Source of the DNA: Bdellovibrionales bacterium RBG_16_40_8
GTDB taxonomy: Bacteria > Bdellovibrionota > Bdellovibrionia > Bdellovibrionales > UBA1609
Direction: 5' to 3'
Assembly: GCA_001769925.1 (NCBI GenBank)
Contig: MEPT01000064.1
Coordinates: 32,671 to 40,113, forward strand
DNA length: 7,443 nt
The notes below the pieces were generated by a model that made no database searches, was not told where the DNA came from, and was given only the letters and a program-made list of their open reading frames with translations. Both the position numbers and the translations under genes were made by a program. Shown here piece by piece: positions 1 through 5,548 of the stretch (its first letter is position 1; the number at the start of each line of letters is the position of its first letter).

Positions 1-1191
1 ATAATTTGATGCAACAGATACAGGCCTTTTGGATGAAGTTGATAGAAAGCTAAGTGATTTGAGTGCTTGAGTTTGCTGAGCGGCATTTTGTTTAGCAAGC
101 TGATCAGCTTTTGTTGTTGCTGGGGCTTTAGTTTGCTTACCAGTAGTGTGCATTGCTGGCGCCGGTGCCGGAGGCGGTCCTTTTTTAACAACAGGCTTTG
201 GCTTAGGAACAGGGGTTGGTTCTTTTATTGGTTTTTTTGGTGTTTTTTTAACAACACTTGGTTTTTTAATTGGCTCTGGTTTTTTTTTCACAACCTTTGG
301 TTTTTCAGGAGGAGGTGGTTTTGGTGGTGGCGGTGGAGGTTTTATTTTTTTTACTACAGGTAGAGGTGGAATTAATTTAGGCATTTTAATACCGACGTCA
401 ACTTGCACCACTTTTATAGGCACTGGATTTAGATATGAATAGAGAAGTATGCCAGCTGATAGCAGTAAGAAAAAAACGAAAACAGTTTTAGCACTGTTTA
501 TAAGATGTTCTCTTTCGCGAATATCTGCTTCACTCTCGTCTGTTTCAATTGGCGGAAGCTTGTTTGGTGTTGGAACCATGCGAAATCGCCACCAATGCAC
601 TCCCGTTACGAAGGTAGCGGCTAAAAATTCAGAATTAGTTAATTCTAATGTAGAGCCTGCCGAATAAGATTTTTTTTTCTTGCCAATTTGCACTTTAATT
701 TTCTTCTTAAGAACATTAATAGTGTACCCGCTTGCAGAGCGTTCGTAACTAAAGTCAACTATTTTTAATCTCTTGCTGTCTTTGGTGCTTACGGGGCGGT
801 AGTTTATTAAGAAATATCTTTGACCATAGTACATTGATAACTGGCGCGGCCCAGAAGTAATATCGTCATCGCTTGAAGTTTGTTCATATATTGGGTCAAC
901 TGATTTTAGTCGTAATAACTCGACAGAGATAGGTCTAGTTAACCCAAAACGAGTTTTAGGGAGCTTAATAGATGTGCTCTCGCCAATTTTTGGTAATGCA
1001 ATAACCTTAGACTCATTTTTTTCACCTTTTGCTGGTGTGAATGACATGTCGTGAAGTTGAAAGCTCTTACCTGATCTTTCTATTGTCCAGCCGTGAGGCA
1101 TATCAAGTTCTACTGGGGTTTTGGCATCCCATATGAATTTGCGTGAGACATTATCAGCAGTTGTAGTAATTAAAAAATCTTCATGTTTCAC
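1..1191 (-). CDS. GltG/GltJ-like trans-envelope stalk protein, TonB-type architecture (3' end cut by window edge)
   Basis: Open frame of 397 codons running off the left edge. The start is GTG at 1191 because it has a clear AGGA (1202-1199) seven bases upstream and no in-frame ATG until residue 31. Residues 1-230 are a predicted cytoplasmic domain, mostly beta-like, ending in a basic/aromatic patch (HWWRFR, 199-204) and an acidic stretch (ETDESEADIRERE). Residues 234-254 (AKTVFVFFLLLSAGILLYSY) form one membrane helix. Residues 271-346 are a Pro/Lys-rich periplasmic stalk with a run of six prolines and four copies of VVKK (279, 300, 313, 334). After it comes a Gln/Ala-rich segment. This is the layout of TonB and of Myxococcus GltG/GltJ (AgmX); the C-terminal TonB-like domain would lie beyond the window. 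It is last in view of the operon after aglS, 26 bp away. I see no FHA signature or zinc-finger cysteines in the N-terminal domain, so the choice between GltG and GltJ is open. The TonB-like class is fairly sure; the Glt assignment is inference. Confidence 0.75.
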   Translation of the reverse strand, partial: MKHEDFLITTTADNVSRKFIWDAKTPVELDMPHGWTIERSGKSFQLHDMSFTPAKGEKNESKVIALPKIGESTSIKLPKTRFGLTRPISVELLRLKSVDPIYEQTSSDDDITSGPRQLSMYYGQRYFLINYRPVSTKDSKRLKIVDFSYERSASGYTINVLKKKIKVQIGKKKKSYSAGSTLELTNSEFLAATFVTGVHWWRFRMVPTPNKLPPIETDESEADIREREHLINSAKTVFVFFLLLSAGILLYSYLNPVPIKVVQVDVGIKMPKLIPPLPVVKKIKPPPPPPKPPPPEKPKVVKKKPEPIKKPSVVKKTPKKPIKEPTPVPKPKPVVKKGPPPAPAPAMHTTGKQTKAPATTKADQLAKQNAAQQTQALKSLSFLSTSSKRPVSVASNY

Positions 1192-1198
1192 AATATTG

Positions 1199-1202
1199 TC
1201 CT
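1199..1202 (-). promoter_or_regulatory. Ribosome binding site that decides the GTG start of the stalk protein
   Basis: On the minus strand AGGA lies seven bases before GTG at 1191, within the 26-bp gap after the aglS stop. This spacing supports the non-ATG start, and no in-frame ATG is available nearby. Confidence 0.6.
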
Positions 1203-1217
1203 AATATCACAATGTCT

Positions 1218-1703
1218 TTATTCTGTTTCAACAACAACCAATTGCATATCGACAAATCCAGATCCTGCGGCTGAGGCGACTACGCGCTTTAATGTAGCAT
1301 AAGGGGTGTTCTGATCAGCCATAACAAGAACGCTTGAATCCATATTTGGTTCAGGCAGCAGTTTTCTTTGTTCATTAAGCGCTTTTACTACTGCAAGAGA
1401 AGGCTCATTTTCGCCGCCGTCTCTTATGTCAAATTCAAAATTTTTTAATTTTGCGACCACTATTTGATCGACAATAATAGCATCTTTAGAAATCTCAACT
1501 TTCAAGGTTTCTCTGATTACGCCTGTACCTTTTGTTACCTCAGGTAAAGAAAGACGTGCTGTTGGCGCAATATTAGTTGCAGAGGCTGCATAGTTTTTAA
1601 TAAGAAATACGAGAAGAATCATAAAGATGTCGGCCATTGATGTAATCTGTAGTGCAACTTCGCCGCTACCTGCCTTTTTTTTCTTAAGAAAAGATTTTCT
1701 CAT
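1218..1703 (-). CDS. aglS: AglS-like TolR/ExbD-family proton-channel subunit
   Basis: A 161-residue inner-membrane protein. A basic N-terminus (KSFLKKKK) is followed by one membrane helix at about 21-42 containing SMADIFMILLVFLIK. Asp25 sits where ExbD/TolR proteins carry the proton-binding aspartate. The periplasmic domain ends with the family pattern of a VLVMAD strand, a TPYATLKRVVASA helix and a GFVDMQLVVVE strand. Length is normal for ExbD/TolR. It is the second of two TolR-type genes behind a TolQ-type gene, the arrangement of Myxococcus aglR-aglQ-aglS. It starts 13 bp after the aglQ stop. Its ATG lacks a well-placed Shine-Dalgarno sequence: the nearest AGGA is about 16 bases away and overlaps the end of aglQ, so translation is probably coupled. 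An in-frame TAA lies nine bases upstream of the ATG, which rules out a longer protein. Family is certain; the Agl identity comes from context. Confidence 0.85.
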   Translation of the reverse strand: MRKSFLKKKKAGSGEVALQITSMADIFMILLVFLIKNYAASATNIAPTARLSLPEVTKGTGVIRETLKVEISKDAIIVDQIVVAKLKNFEFDIRDGGENEPSLAVVKALNEQRKLLPEPNMDSSVLVMADQNTPYATLKRVVASAAGSGFVDMQLVVVETE

Positions 1704-1716
1704 AATATATTATCAT

Positions 1717-2184
1717 TCATCCTGAAATAAAAACTTTTGGCATAGTTTTTTGTATTGCATGAATCACAGTCACAATATCTTTGTAAACAATGGTAGGCTC
1801 TGCTAAGACACTAACTTCTGTAATGGTAGGCCATTTTTCTCGTATTCCGGCAAGTCTTTGATCAAGTAGAGAAAAATTCCATTTATCTGCAACTTCAGAC
1901 TTAATACTAACAGAGACATCTCGCTTCAAATCCCCCCCGCGAATTAAAATTGAGATGTCGCCGCCAACTTTCATTTCTAGGGTCATAACCATCGGCGGTG
2001 GGCCTGTTACTTCACCGGGGTCAGCTACACCGGTAGCGGCCACACCTACATCTAGTGCCGAAAGTGTAAGAAATGATGCTGTTGCCAAAAGATATGCGAT
2101 CAATACAGTGAAGCAATCTATTATCGGAACAATATTTAGCTCAACTTCTTGACCAGAATCATCGCCACCTACAGATGCGCTCAT
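1717..2184 (-). CDS. aglQ: AglQ-like TolR/ExbD-family proton-channel subunit
   Basis: A 155-residue inner-membrane protein. A short acidic cytoplasmic N-terminus leads to ELNIVPIIDCFTVLIAYLLA at about 16-35, the ExbD/TolR membrane helix in which Asp23 of the PIID motif is the expected protonatable residue. The helix continues through TASFLTL to about 41. A Gly/Pro/Ala-rich linker (49-68) precedes the periplasmic domain, which has the family layout of a VSVLAEPTIVYKDIVTVIHAI strand-helix and a KVFISG end. It differs strongly in sequence from the neighbouring AglS-like protein, so the two are not a recent duplication and probably occupy distinct places in the channel. The start ATG has GGAG six bases upstream, inside the 13-bp gap to the AglR stop, giving tight operon spacing. 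Family is certain; the Agl name is synteny-based. Confidence 0.85.
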   Translation of the reverse strand: MSASVGGDDSGQEVELNIVPIIDCFTVLIAYLLATASFLTLSALDVGVAATGVADPGEVTGPPPMVMTLEMKVGGDISILIRGGDLKRDVSVSIKSEVADKWNFSLLDQRLAGIREKWPTITEVSVLAEPTIVYKDIVTVIHAIQKTMPKVFISG

Positions 2185-2190
2185 TGACCA

Positions 2191-2194
2191 CTCC
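2191..2194 (-). promoter_or_regulatory. Shine-Dalgarno for the AglQ-like gene
   Basis: Minus-strand GGAG, six bases before the ATG at 2184 and immediately after the TGA of the AglR-like gene. It fixes the start of the AglQ-like protein and points to coupled translation across the junction. Confidence 0.6.
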
Positions 2195-2197
2195 GTT

Positions 2198-2887
2198 TCA
2201 TATGTCTACTTGGTCAGTAAAGGTATTCTCGCCAGGAGATGAAGCACCAGGTTTGACAGTGAAGTATCTTTGCTGAAGCATATCTAAAACTCTCGATGCA
2301 GCCTCATCGACCTGTGTTATTATTTTGTTTGTTCGCGATATTAAAATTGAGTAGGCGATCATACAGGGTATCGCTACAGTCAGACCAAGAATTGTCGCAT
2401 TCATGGCGGTAGAAATACCTTGCGCTAATAATGCTGATCGTTGCTGCGCGGTAGCAGCACCTACGGCTTCGAATGACTGAACTAGACCGATAATTGTACC
2501 TAATAAGCCGAAGAGTGTTGCAACGTTAGCAATAGTTGCAAGATAACTTGTGCGCGCTTGAATTTTCTGAGATGCCTCGCTAACGGCAATTTGCAGACCA
2601 TTTGTTATTAGTGTTTCGGGTTGATGTGCGCGCATTAGACCGAGTCTAACTACGCGCGCTGCTGGGTTACTTTGGTGTCGGTCGCAGAGTGCTATAGCTT
2701 CAGGTATTTTATCTTTCATAATTGAGTGACGAAGACGATTGAAAAAAGAATCAGAGTTTTGCAAAGGGTAAACGAAAAATAAATCTACTGATCTTTCAAA
2801 AATAATTAAAACGCCTATTGCCCCAACCAGTAATACTGGAAAGACATGCGAAAAGTTCTCAACAATAAATTTTAATAAATTAGCCAT
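2198..2887 (-). CDS. aglR: AglR-like TolQ/ExbB/MotA-family proton-channel protein
   Basis: A 229-residue inner-membrane protein of usual TolQ/ExbB length with three membrane helices: about 15-37 (VFPVLLVGAIGVLIIF), 115-139 (IANVATLFGLLGTIIGLV) and 163-184 (ATILGLTVAIPCMIAYSILI). The GLLGT..G..QSF motif and the second- and third-helix threonines (Thr131, Thr170) are the family hallmarks lining the proton path. The cytoplasmic loop between helices 1 and 2 carries the typical AxALCDRHQSNPAARV pattern. It would form the channel with the two downstream TolR-type subunits and drive force or cargo across the envelope. A G-rich ribosome site (2898-2893) lies five bases before the ATG. A 79-bp gap separates it from the upstream lysine-rich gene, in which I see no convincing terminator. 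Membership of the TolQ/ExbB family is certain; AglR rather than plain TolQ/ExbB is inferred from two TolR genes and Glt-like neighbours, with no TolB or Pal in view. Confidence 0.9.
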   Translation of the reverse strand: MANLLKFIVENFSHVFPVLLVGAIGVLIIFERSVDLFFVYPLQNSDSFFNRLRHSIMKDKIPEAIALCDRHQSNPAARVVRLGLMRAHQPETLITNGLQIAVSEASQKIQARTSYLATIANVATLFGLLGTIIGLVQSFEAVGAATAQQRSALLAQGISTAMNATILGLTVAIPCMIAYSILISRTNKIITQVDEAASRVLDMLQQRYFTVKPGASSPGENTFTDQVDI

Positions 2888-2966
2888 GAATGCCCCCCGC
2901 CGAATATTAGTATGCAGTCGACAGAAGTTACTTGTCTATGGGGCTAAAGATTAGTTTGACTAAAGA

Positions 2967-3383
2967 CTAGAATTGAGTGCCATTAATTTCTGATGTGTAG
3001 TCATTACGTACTTTTACGAAATCAATGTTGTCTTTACTATTTTTTAACACGAGCATCATTGAGAGATTTCGCGCCTGGCCACGAATTTCAAGAGATCTAT
3101 TCGCCTCAACACTGGCAATAGAAGAAATATTTCTTGGTCGTAAATTCTGTCTAGCTGCAGTATTTTTCACTACAGTTTTTTGTTTAGCTACTTTTTTATG
3201 TTTAGGCGCACTATTCTTAACAACTTTTTTTGCTGATTTTACCGCCTTGGCTGACTGACTAGACTTTGGGTGGGATTTTGACTTAGTGTTTTTTTTACTT
3301 TTAGCCTCGGCAATGCCTGTAGCAAACAACAACACAAGAATTATTATAAGTTTGCTTATATTGAATATTGCTTGTTTTACCAT
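2967..3383 (-). CDS. Lysine-rich exported small protein, family not recognised
   Basis: A 138-residue protein that opens the minus-strand operon. The start ATG has a strong AGGGGG site (3395-3390) six bases upstream. Residues 1-27 are a classic signal peptide: MVKQAIFNISK, a hydrophobic core LIIILVLLFATGI, and an AEA cleavage site. Residues 28-75 are low-complexity and very basic, with 17 lysines in 48 residues, no acidic residues, and repeats such as KKVVKN and KTVVKN; they should be disordered. Residues 76-138 look folded and contain IRGQARNLSMMLVLKNSK then IDFVKVRNDY, a motif-like segment with no cysteine. Position directly before aglR suggests a periplasmic or envelope partner of the channel. 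The basic tail could bind peptidoglycan or acidic polymers, but that is inference. The lysine-rich region is unlikely to be an artefact because the signal peptide, ribosome site and C-terminal domain are all in one frame. Confidence 0.8.
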   Translation of the reverse strand: MVKQAIFNISKLIIILVLLFATGIAEAKSKKNTKSKSHPKSSQSAKAVKSAKKVVKNSAPKHKKVAKQKTVVKNTAARQNLRPRNISSIASVEANRSLEIRGQARNLSMMLVLKNSKDNIDFVKVRNDYTSEINGTQF

Positions 3384-3465
3384 TGTAATCCCCCTGTAAC
3401 GTAATTAAATGCTAATATGGTGCCAATTATGCATTTACAGCTAGAATTTAGGGGCATCTGTAGCG

Positions 3466-3478
3466 TCTCAAATTGAGA
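3466..3478. repeat. 13-bp palindrome, possible operator
   Basis: TCTCAAATTGAGA has 6-bp arms around one central base and no mismatches. It lies inside the divergent region, where a repressor or activator dimer could act on both operons. It is short enough to arise by chance in AT-rich DNA. Confidence 0.35.
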
Positions 3479-3511
3479 ATTCTAAGAAAAATACGTCTAA
3501 GTTATATATTT

Positions 3512-3528
3512 TGACTAGATTTTAGTCA
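3512..3528. repeat. Inverted repeat TGACTA-N5-TAGTCA, possible operator
   Basis: Two perfect 6-bp arms with a 5-bp spacer. TTGACT occurs again at 3535-3540, 24 bp from its first copy at 3511, so a regulator could bind a pair plus a third half-site. A TTGACTA copy also occurs at 2956-2962, in the gap upstream of the AglR-like gene. Function is inference. Confidence 0.35.
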
Positions 3529-3534
3529 TGTATA

Positions 3535-3562
3535 TTGACTCTTTTAAGTACAGTTCATAACG
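3535..3562 (+). promoter_or_regulatory. Candidate sigma-70-like promoter of the plus operon
   Basis: TTGACT (3535-3540) matches five of six -35 bases. After a 16-bp spacer CATAAC (3557-3562) matches four of six -10 bases. Transcription would begin about 3569, almost exactly at the GTG start at 3571, which has no Shine-Dalgarno sequence. This would be a leaderless message. It is a visual match only. Confidence 0.3.
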
Positions 3563-3570
3563 TTTAGTGT

Positions 3571-4215
3571 GTGAGACGTATATTAGTTTGGACATTTTGT
3601 CTTTCTATATTTTTTTTAATGTGTAACGAAAAAGTGAGCTACGGCGATGCAGAGCCACCTGGGGTTAGACCGCTCGACGGAGTTACTGTTGAAGCAATTG
3701 AGATATATCAAAACCCTAAATTGCAATCTGTTGATTTCGGTTTAGGTATCTGGCCAGTCAACCCTTACTATAACGGGTTTAGTCTCAATGCTGGTTATAC
3801 GCGAAATTTCAGCAAAACTTATTCTTGGGAAGTTATCAATGGCGATTACGTTTTCACCATTGATAAAGGTTTGACTTCAGAACTTGCAGAGAGTTTTGAT
3901 GTAAACCCTGAAAGAATTGAGCGCATAAATTTTTTAATTTCATCAAATCTTAGGTATACACATTCTTACGGCAAGACGATTTTTCTTAAAGAGTATATTA
4001 GATATTTTCGCAGCGCCATTTTAGCGGGGCCGGCACTTCTAGCTACGCAAAAAGGCGGCAGTATGAATGCGAGAGTTGGTATTAATTTTGGCTGGCGAGT
4101 TGAAACTTTTATTAACGATGATTTTTCTTGGAAGTTTGAACTTCGCGACACCTATGCATTTGGCGGTTTTGGCAATAACATAACCCTCATATTTGGCTCT
4201 GCCTATGGTTTTTAA
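3571..4215 (+). CDS. Small outer-membrane beta-barrel protein, GltA/GltB/CglE-like
   Basis: A 214-residue predicted outer-membrane protein. The GTG start gives an N-terminus MRRILVWTFCLSIFFLM that acts as a signal peptide, with likely cleavage near VSYGDA; the next ATG (3619) would remove it, and an in-frame TAG just upstream rules out a longer form. The mature part has alternating short aromatic strands: FGLGIWPVNPYYNGFSLNAG, YSWEVINGDYVFTID, LISSNLRYTHSYG, then NARVGINFGWRVETF, FSWKFELRDTYAF and a final NITLIFGSAYGF. A C-terminal Phe is the usual outer-membrane insertion signal. The pattern of a strand ending in NAGYTRNF followed by YSWEV is typical of the small outer-membrane barrels found in myxobacteria and relatives. 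It starts a plus operon with two TPR proteins, as expected for the outer-membrane end of a Glt-type machine. The barrel call is good; the exact Glt member is uncertain. Confidence 0.75.
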   Translation: MRRILVWTFCLSIFFLMCNEKVSYGDAEPPGVRPLDGVTVEAIEIYQNPKLQSVDFGLGIWPVNPYYNGFSLNAGYTRNFSKTYSWEVINGDYVFTIDKGLTSELAESFDVNPERIERINFLISSNLRYTHSYGKTIFLKEYIRYFRSAILAGPALLATQKGGSMNARVGINFGWRVETFINDDFSWKFELRDTYAFGGFGNNITLIFGSAYGF

Positions 4216-5548
4216 CAGAACCACTTTAATTATTTTTACTGTTGCTACATTTTTTTGTTCTAGCTACGCGGTGGCCGCTGAAAAATGGCAAGGGCAGGTG
4301 CCAAAGGTAGCTGAGCAGCCCGAGATTTGGCAAGAGCTTATCCCTGCCTTAATTGACAAAGGTATGTATTATGGTGCTCTAGCAAGTGCTGAGAATATGC
4401 TTAATTTTTTTTCTGATTTACCATCAAAAGAATTAGCCTATCAAACAGTCGTACAATTAATTGATATGGGTTACCCATTTTCTACTAGGGCTATTTTTAT
4501 CCCCGGCGATTTAGACCCCAAAGGGTCAGATAATTTTACTCAAAGTTATCTTGTGTATAAAGGTATAGTAAATATCGATAAAAAAATGTTAAAATGGTCA
4601 GAATATTATTTTAATAAAGTTGATCAAAGTAATTTTCCGAAATTTTTATTTTATAAAGCAGCGCAGGCATATCAGAAAAAAAAGCTAGTTGAAACCGTTA
4701 ATCTGTTAAAGCAAACTCTCACAAAAGCAACTACGGCTGAGCATGCAATTTTGGCACAAAAAGCAGCGCGAACGCTTGCGCGTATTTATTATGAAATGCA
4801 TGAATTCGAAAAGTCTCAAGAGATTTATCAGACATTTCTTTTAAAAATGAACCCAATAACGCCATCAGATTGGTTAGAATCTGCATGGAATTATTATCAA
4901 ATGAAACAGTATCCTGAAGCATTGGGACTTGTTTATAATTTTGAGTCAAAGGCTGCGGGCGAAAGTCTGCAAGTAGAAAAATATATTCTTCGTGCATTGA
5001 TTTACCGTGAGTATTGCTCAACAGAAGCAGCAGATTCAATGATAAAAAGTTTTGAGAAAGAGTTTGGTGAAATCATTGATGGTATTAAATTGGGCGAGCC
5101 ATTAGTAAAATTTCCGCTTCTTGTTAAGGTTGCGCACCCCGACACTCAAGAATATAGGCAGTTCGCGCAAACAATAGTAGAATTAAAGAACGAGTCTGAG
5201 CGTCTAGATGATTTACCAAAAAAATTACGTGATATTGCTAGTTATGTTTACGAAAATGAACTCAAAATGGCTGATAGACGGCTTAGAGTACAAGACAACC
5301 GAATTCGCGATATATTGGCCCGCCATCTTATCATATTAAGTGAGAGTCTAAAATTTGTGAAATTTGATGTAGTTAGAGCAAAATATAATCCTGAACATGT
5401 TTTTCTTCAAGAAGAGCCAATTGCGACCCCGCTTGTCGATTCGTCTGATGAGTATAAATTTAGATTACATTGGTTGCAATGGGGAGATTATTGGCGCGAC
5501 GAACGACTTCTTTATCGTGGAATTTTAAAAAACCAATGCCAGCCATAG
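4205..5548 (+). CDS. Exported TPR protein, GltE (AglT)-like
   Basis: A 447-residue protein read from ATG 4205, which overlaps the barrel gene stop by 11 bp. An in-frame TTG at 4193 would add four residues but gains nothing. Residues 1-25 are a signal peptide (hydrophobic LIIFTVATFFC, cleavage after AVAA); Cys18 is not in a clean lipobox. Residues 45-300 are TPR-like helical pairs: LYQALIDKG-type turns, a clear ARTLARIYYEMHEFEKSQEIYQ repeat near 188-209, and SAWNYYQMKQYPEALGLVY near 226-244. Residues 320-375 are charged and helical. The C-terminus has WLQWGDYWRDERLLYRG and a single late Cys (445), a Trp-rich end I associate with the GltE/AglT group. It probably builds the periplasmic or outer-membrane scaffold. 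There is no Shine-Dalgarno before the ATG, so translation is likely coupled to the barrel gene. The TPR call is good; the GltE name is moderate. Confidence 0.75.
   Translation: MVFNRTTLIIFTVATFFCSSYAVAAEKWQGQVPKVAEQPEIWQELIPALIDKGMYYGALASAENMLNFFSDLPSKELAYQTVVQLIDMGYPFSTRAIFIPGDLDPKGSDNFTQSYLVYKGIVNIDKKMLKWSEYYFNKVDQSNFPKFLFYKAAQAYQKKKLVETVNLLKQTLTKATTAEHAILAQKAARTLARIYYEMHEFEKSQEIYQTFLLKMNPITPSDWLESAWNYYQMKQYPEALGLVYNFESKAAGESLQVEKYILRALIYREYCSTEAADSMIKSFEKEFGEIIDGIKLGEPLVKFPLLVKVAHPDTQEYRQFAQTIVELKNESERLDDLPKKLRDIASYVYENELKMADRRLRVQDNRIRDILARHLIILSESLKFVKFDVVRAKYNPEHVFLQEEPIATPLVDSSDEYKFRLHWLQWGDYWRDERLLYRGILKNQCQP
5481..5486 (+). promoter_or_regulatory. GGGGAG before an alternative TTG start of the long TPR gene
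   Basis: GGGGAG lies four bases before an in-frame TTG (5491). Starting there adds 15 residues with RR and KK before the hydrophobic core, a more normal signal-peptide n-region than the ATG form at 5536, which has no ribosome site. The same bases also encode the GltE-like C-terminus, so the match may be fortuitous. Confidence 0.35.

Larger units (their letters stand above)
3384..3570. promoter_or_regulatory. Divergent intergenic region between the two operons
   Basis: This 187-bp, AT-rich gap is the only place where both operons can be controlled together. It contains two perfect short inverted repeats (3466-3478 and 3512-3528), a repeated TTGACT (3511 and 3535), and a ribosome site for the minus gene at its left end. 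On the minus strand TTGGCA (3425-3420) resembles a -35 element but its matching -10 is poor. On the plus strand the best candidate promoter is at 3535-3562. The promoter assignments are weak; the divergent layout itself is certain. Confidence 0.6.

Noticed and set aside
67..442. Two plus-strand open frames rich in Phe, Trp or Gly
   Set aside because: They lie opposite the Pro/Lys-rich codons of the stalk protein; CCA/CCT and AAA codons read in reverse produce Trp-, Gly- and Phe-rich strings. No ribosome site or plausible domain.
449..667. Plus-strand 72-codon open frame
   Set aside because: Antisense to the membrane helix and juxtamembrane part of the stalk gene, which is a continuous, well-supported frame.
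1955..2152. Plus-strand 65-codon open frame
   Set aside because: Entirely antisense to the AglQ-like gene with low-complexity Ser/Thr/Pro content and no ribosome site.
2888..2966. Terminator or internal promoter between the lysine-rich gene and the AglR-like gene
   Set aside because: Only short imperfect complementarity and a TCTTTAG direct repeat are visible; no GC-rich stem followed by a T run and no paired -35/-10.
3025..3258. Plus-strand 77-codon hydrophobic open frame
   Set aside because: Mirror of the lysine-rich small protein: AAA/AAG codons read in reverse give Phe and Leu. The minus-strand gene has a signal peptide and a strong ribosome site.
3571..3630. Reading the barrel protein as a lipoprotein with Cys18 in FLMC
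   Set aside because: Met at the -1 position does not fit a lipobox, and the strands and terminal Phe indicate an integral outer-membrane barrel.
4193..4204. TTG start at 4193 for the GltE-like gene
   Set aside because: It adds only four residues, has no ribosome site, and the ATG at 4205 gives a better signal-peptide n-region.
3966..4224. Two overlapping minus-strand 61-codon open frames
   Set aside because: Antisense to the beta-barrel gene, with no ribosome site or recognisable features.
4731..5039. Minus-strand 102-codon open frame
   Set aside because: Antisense to the TPR repeats of the GltE-like gene; no supporting signals.
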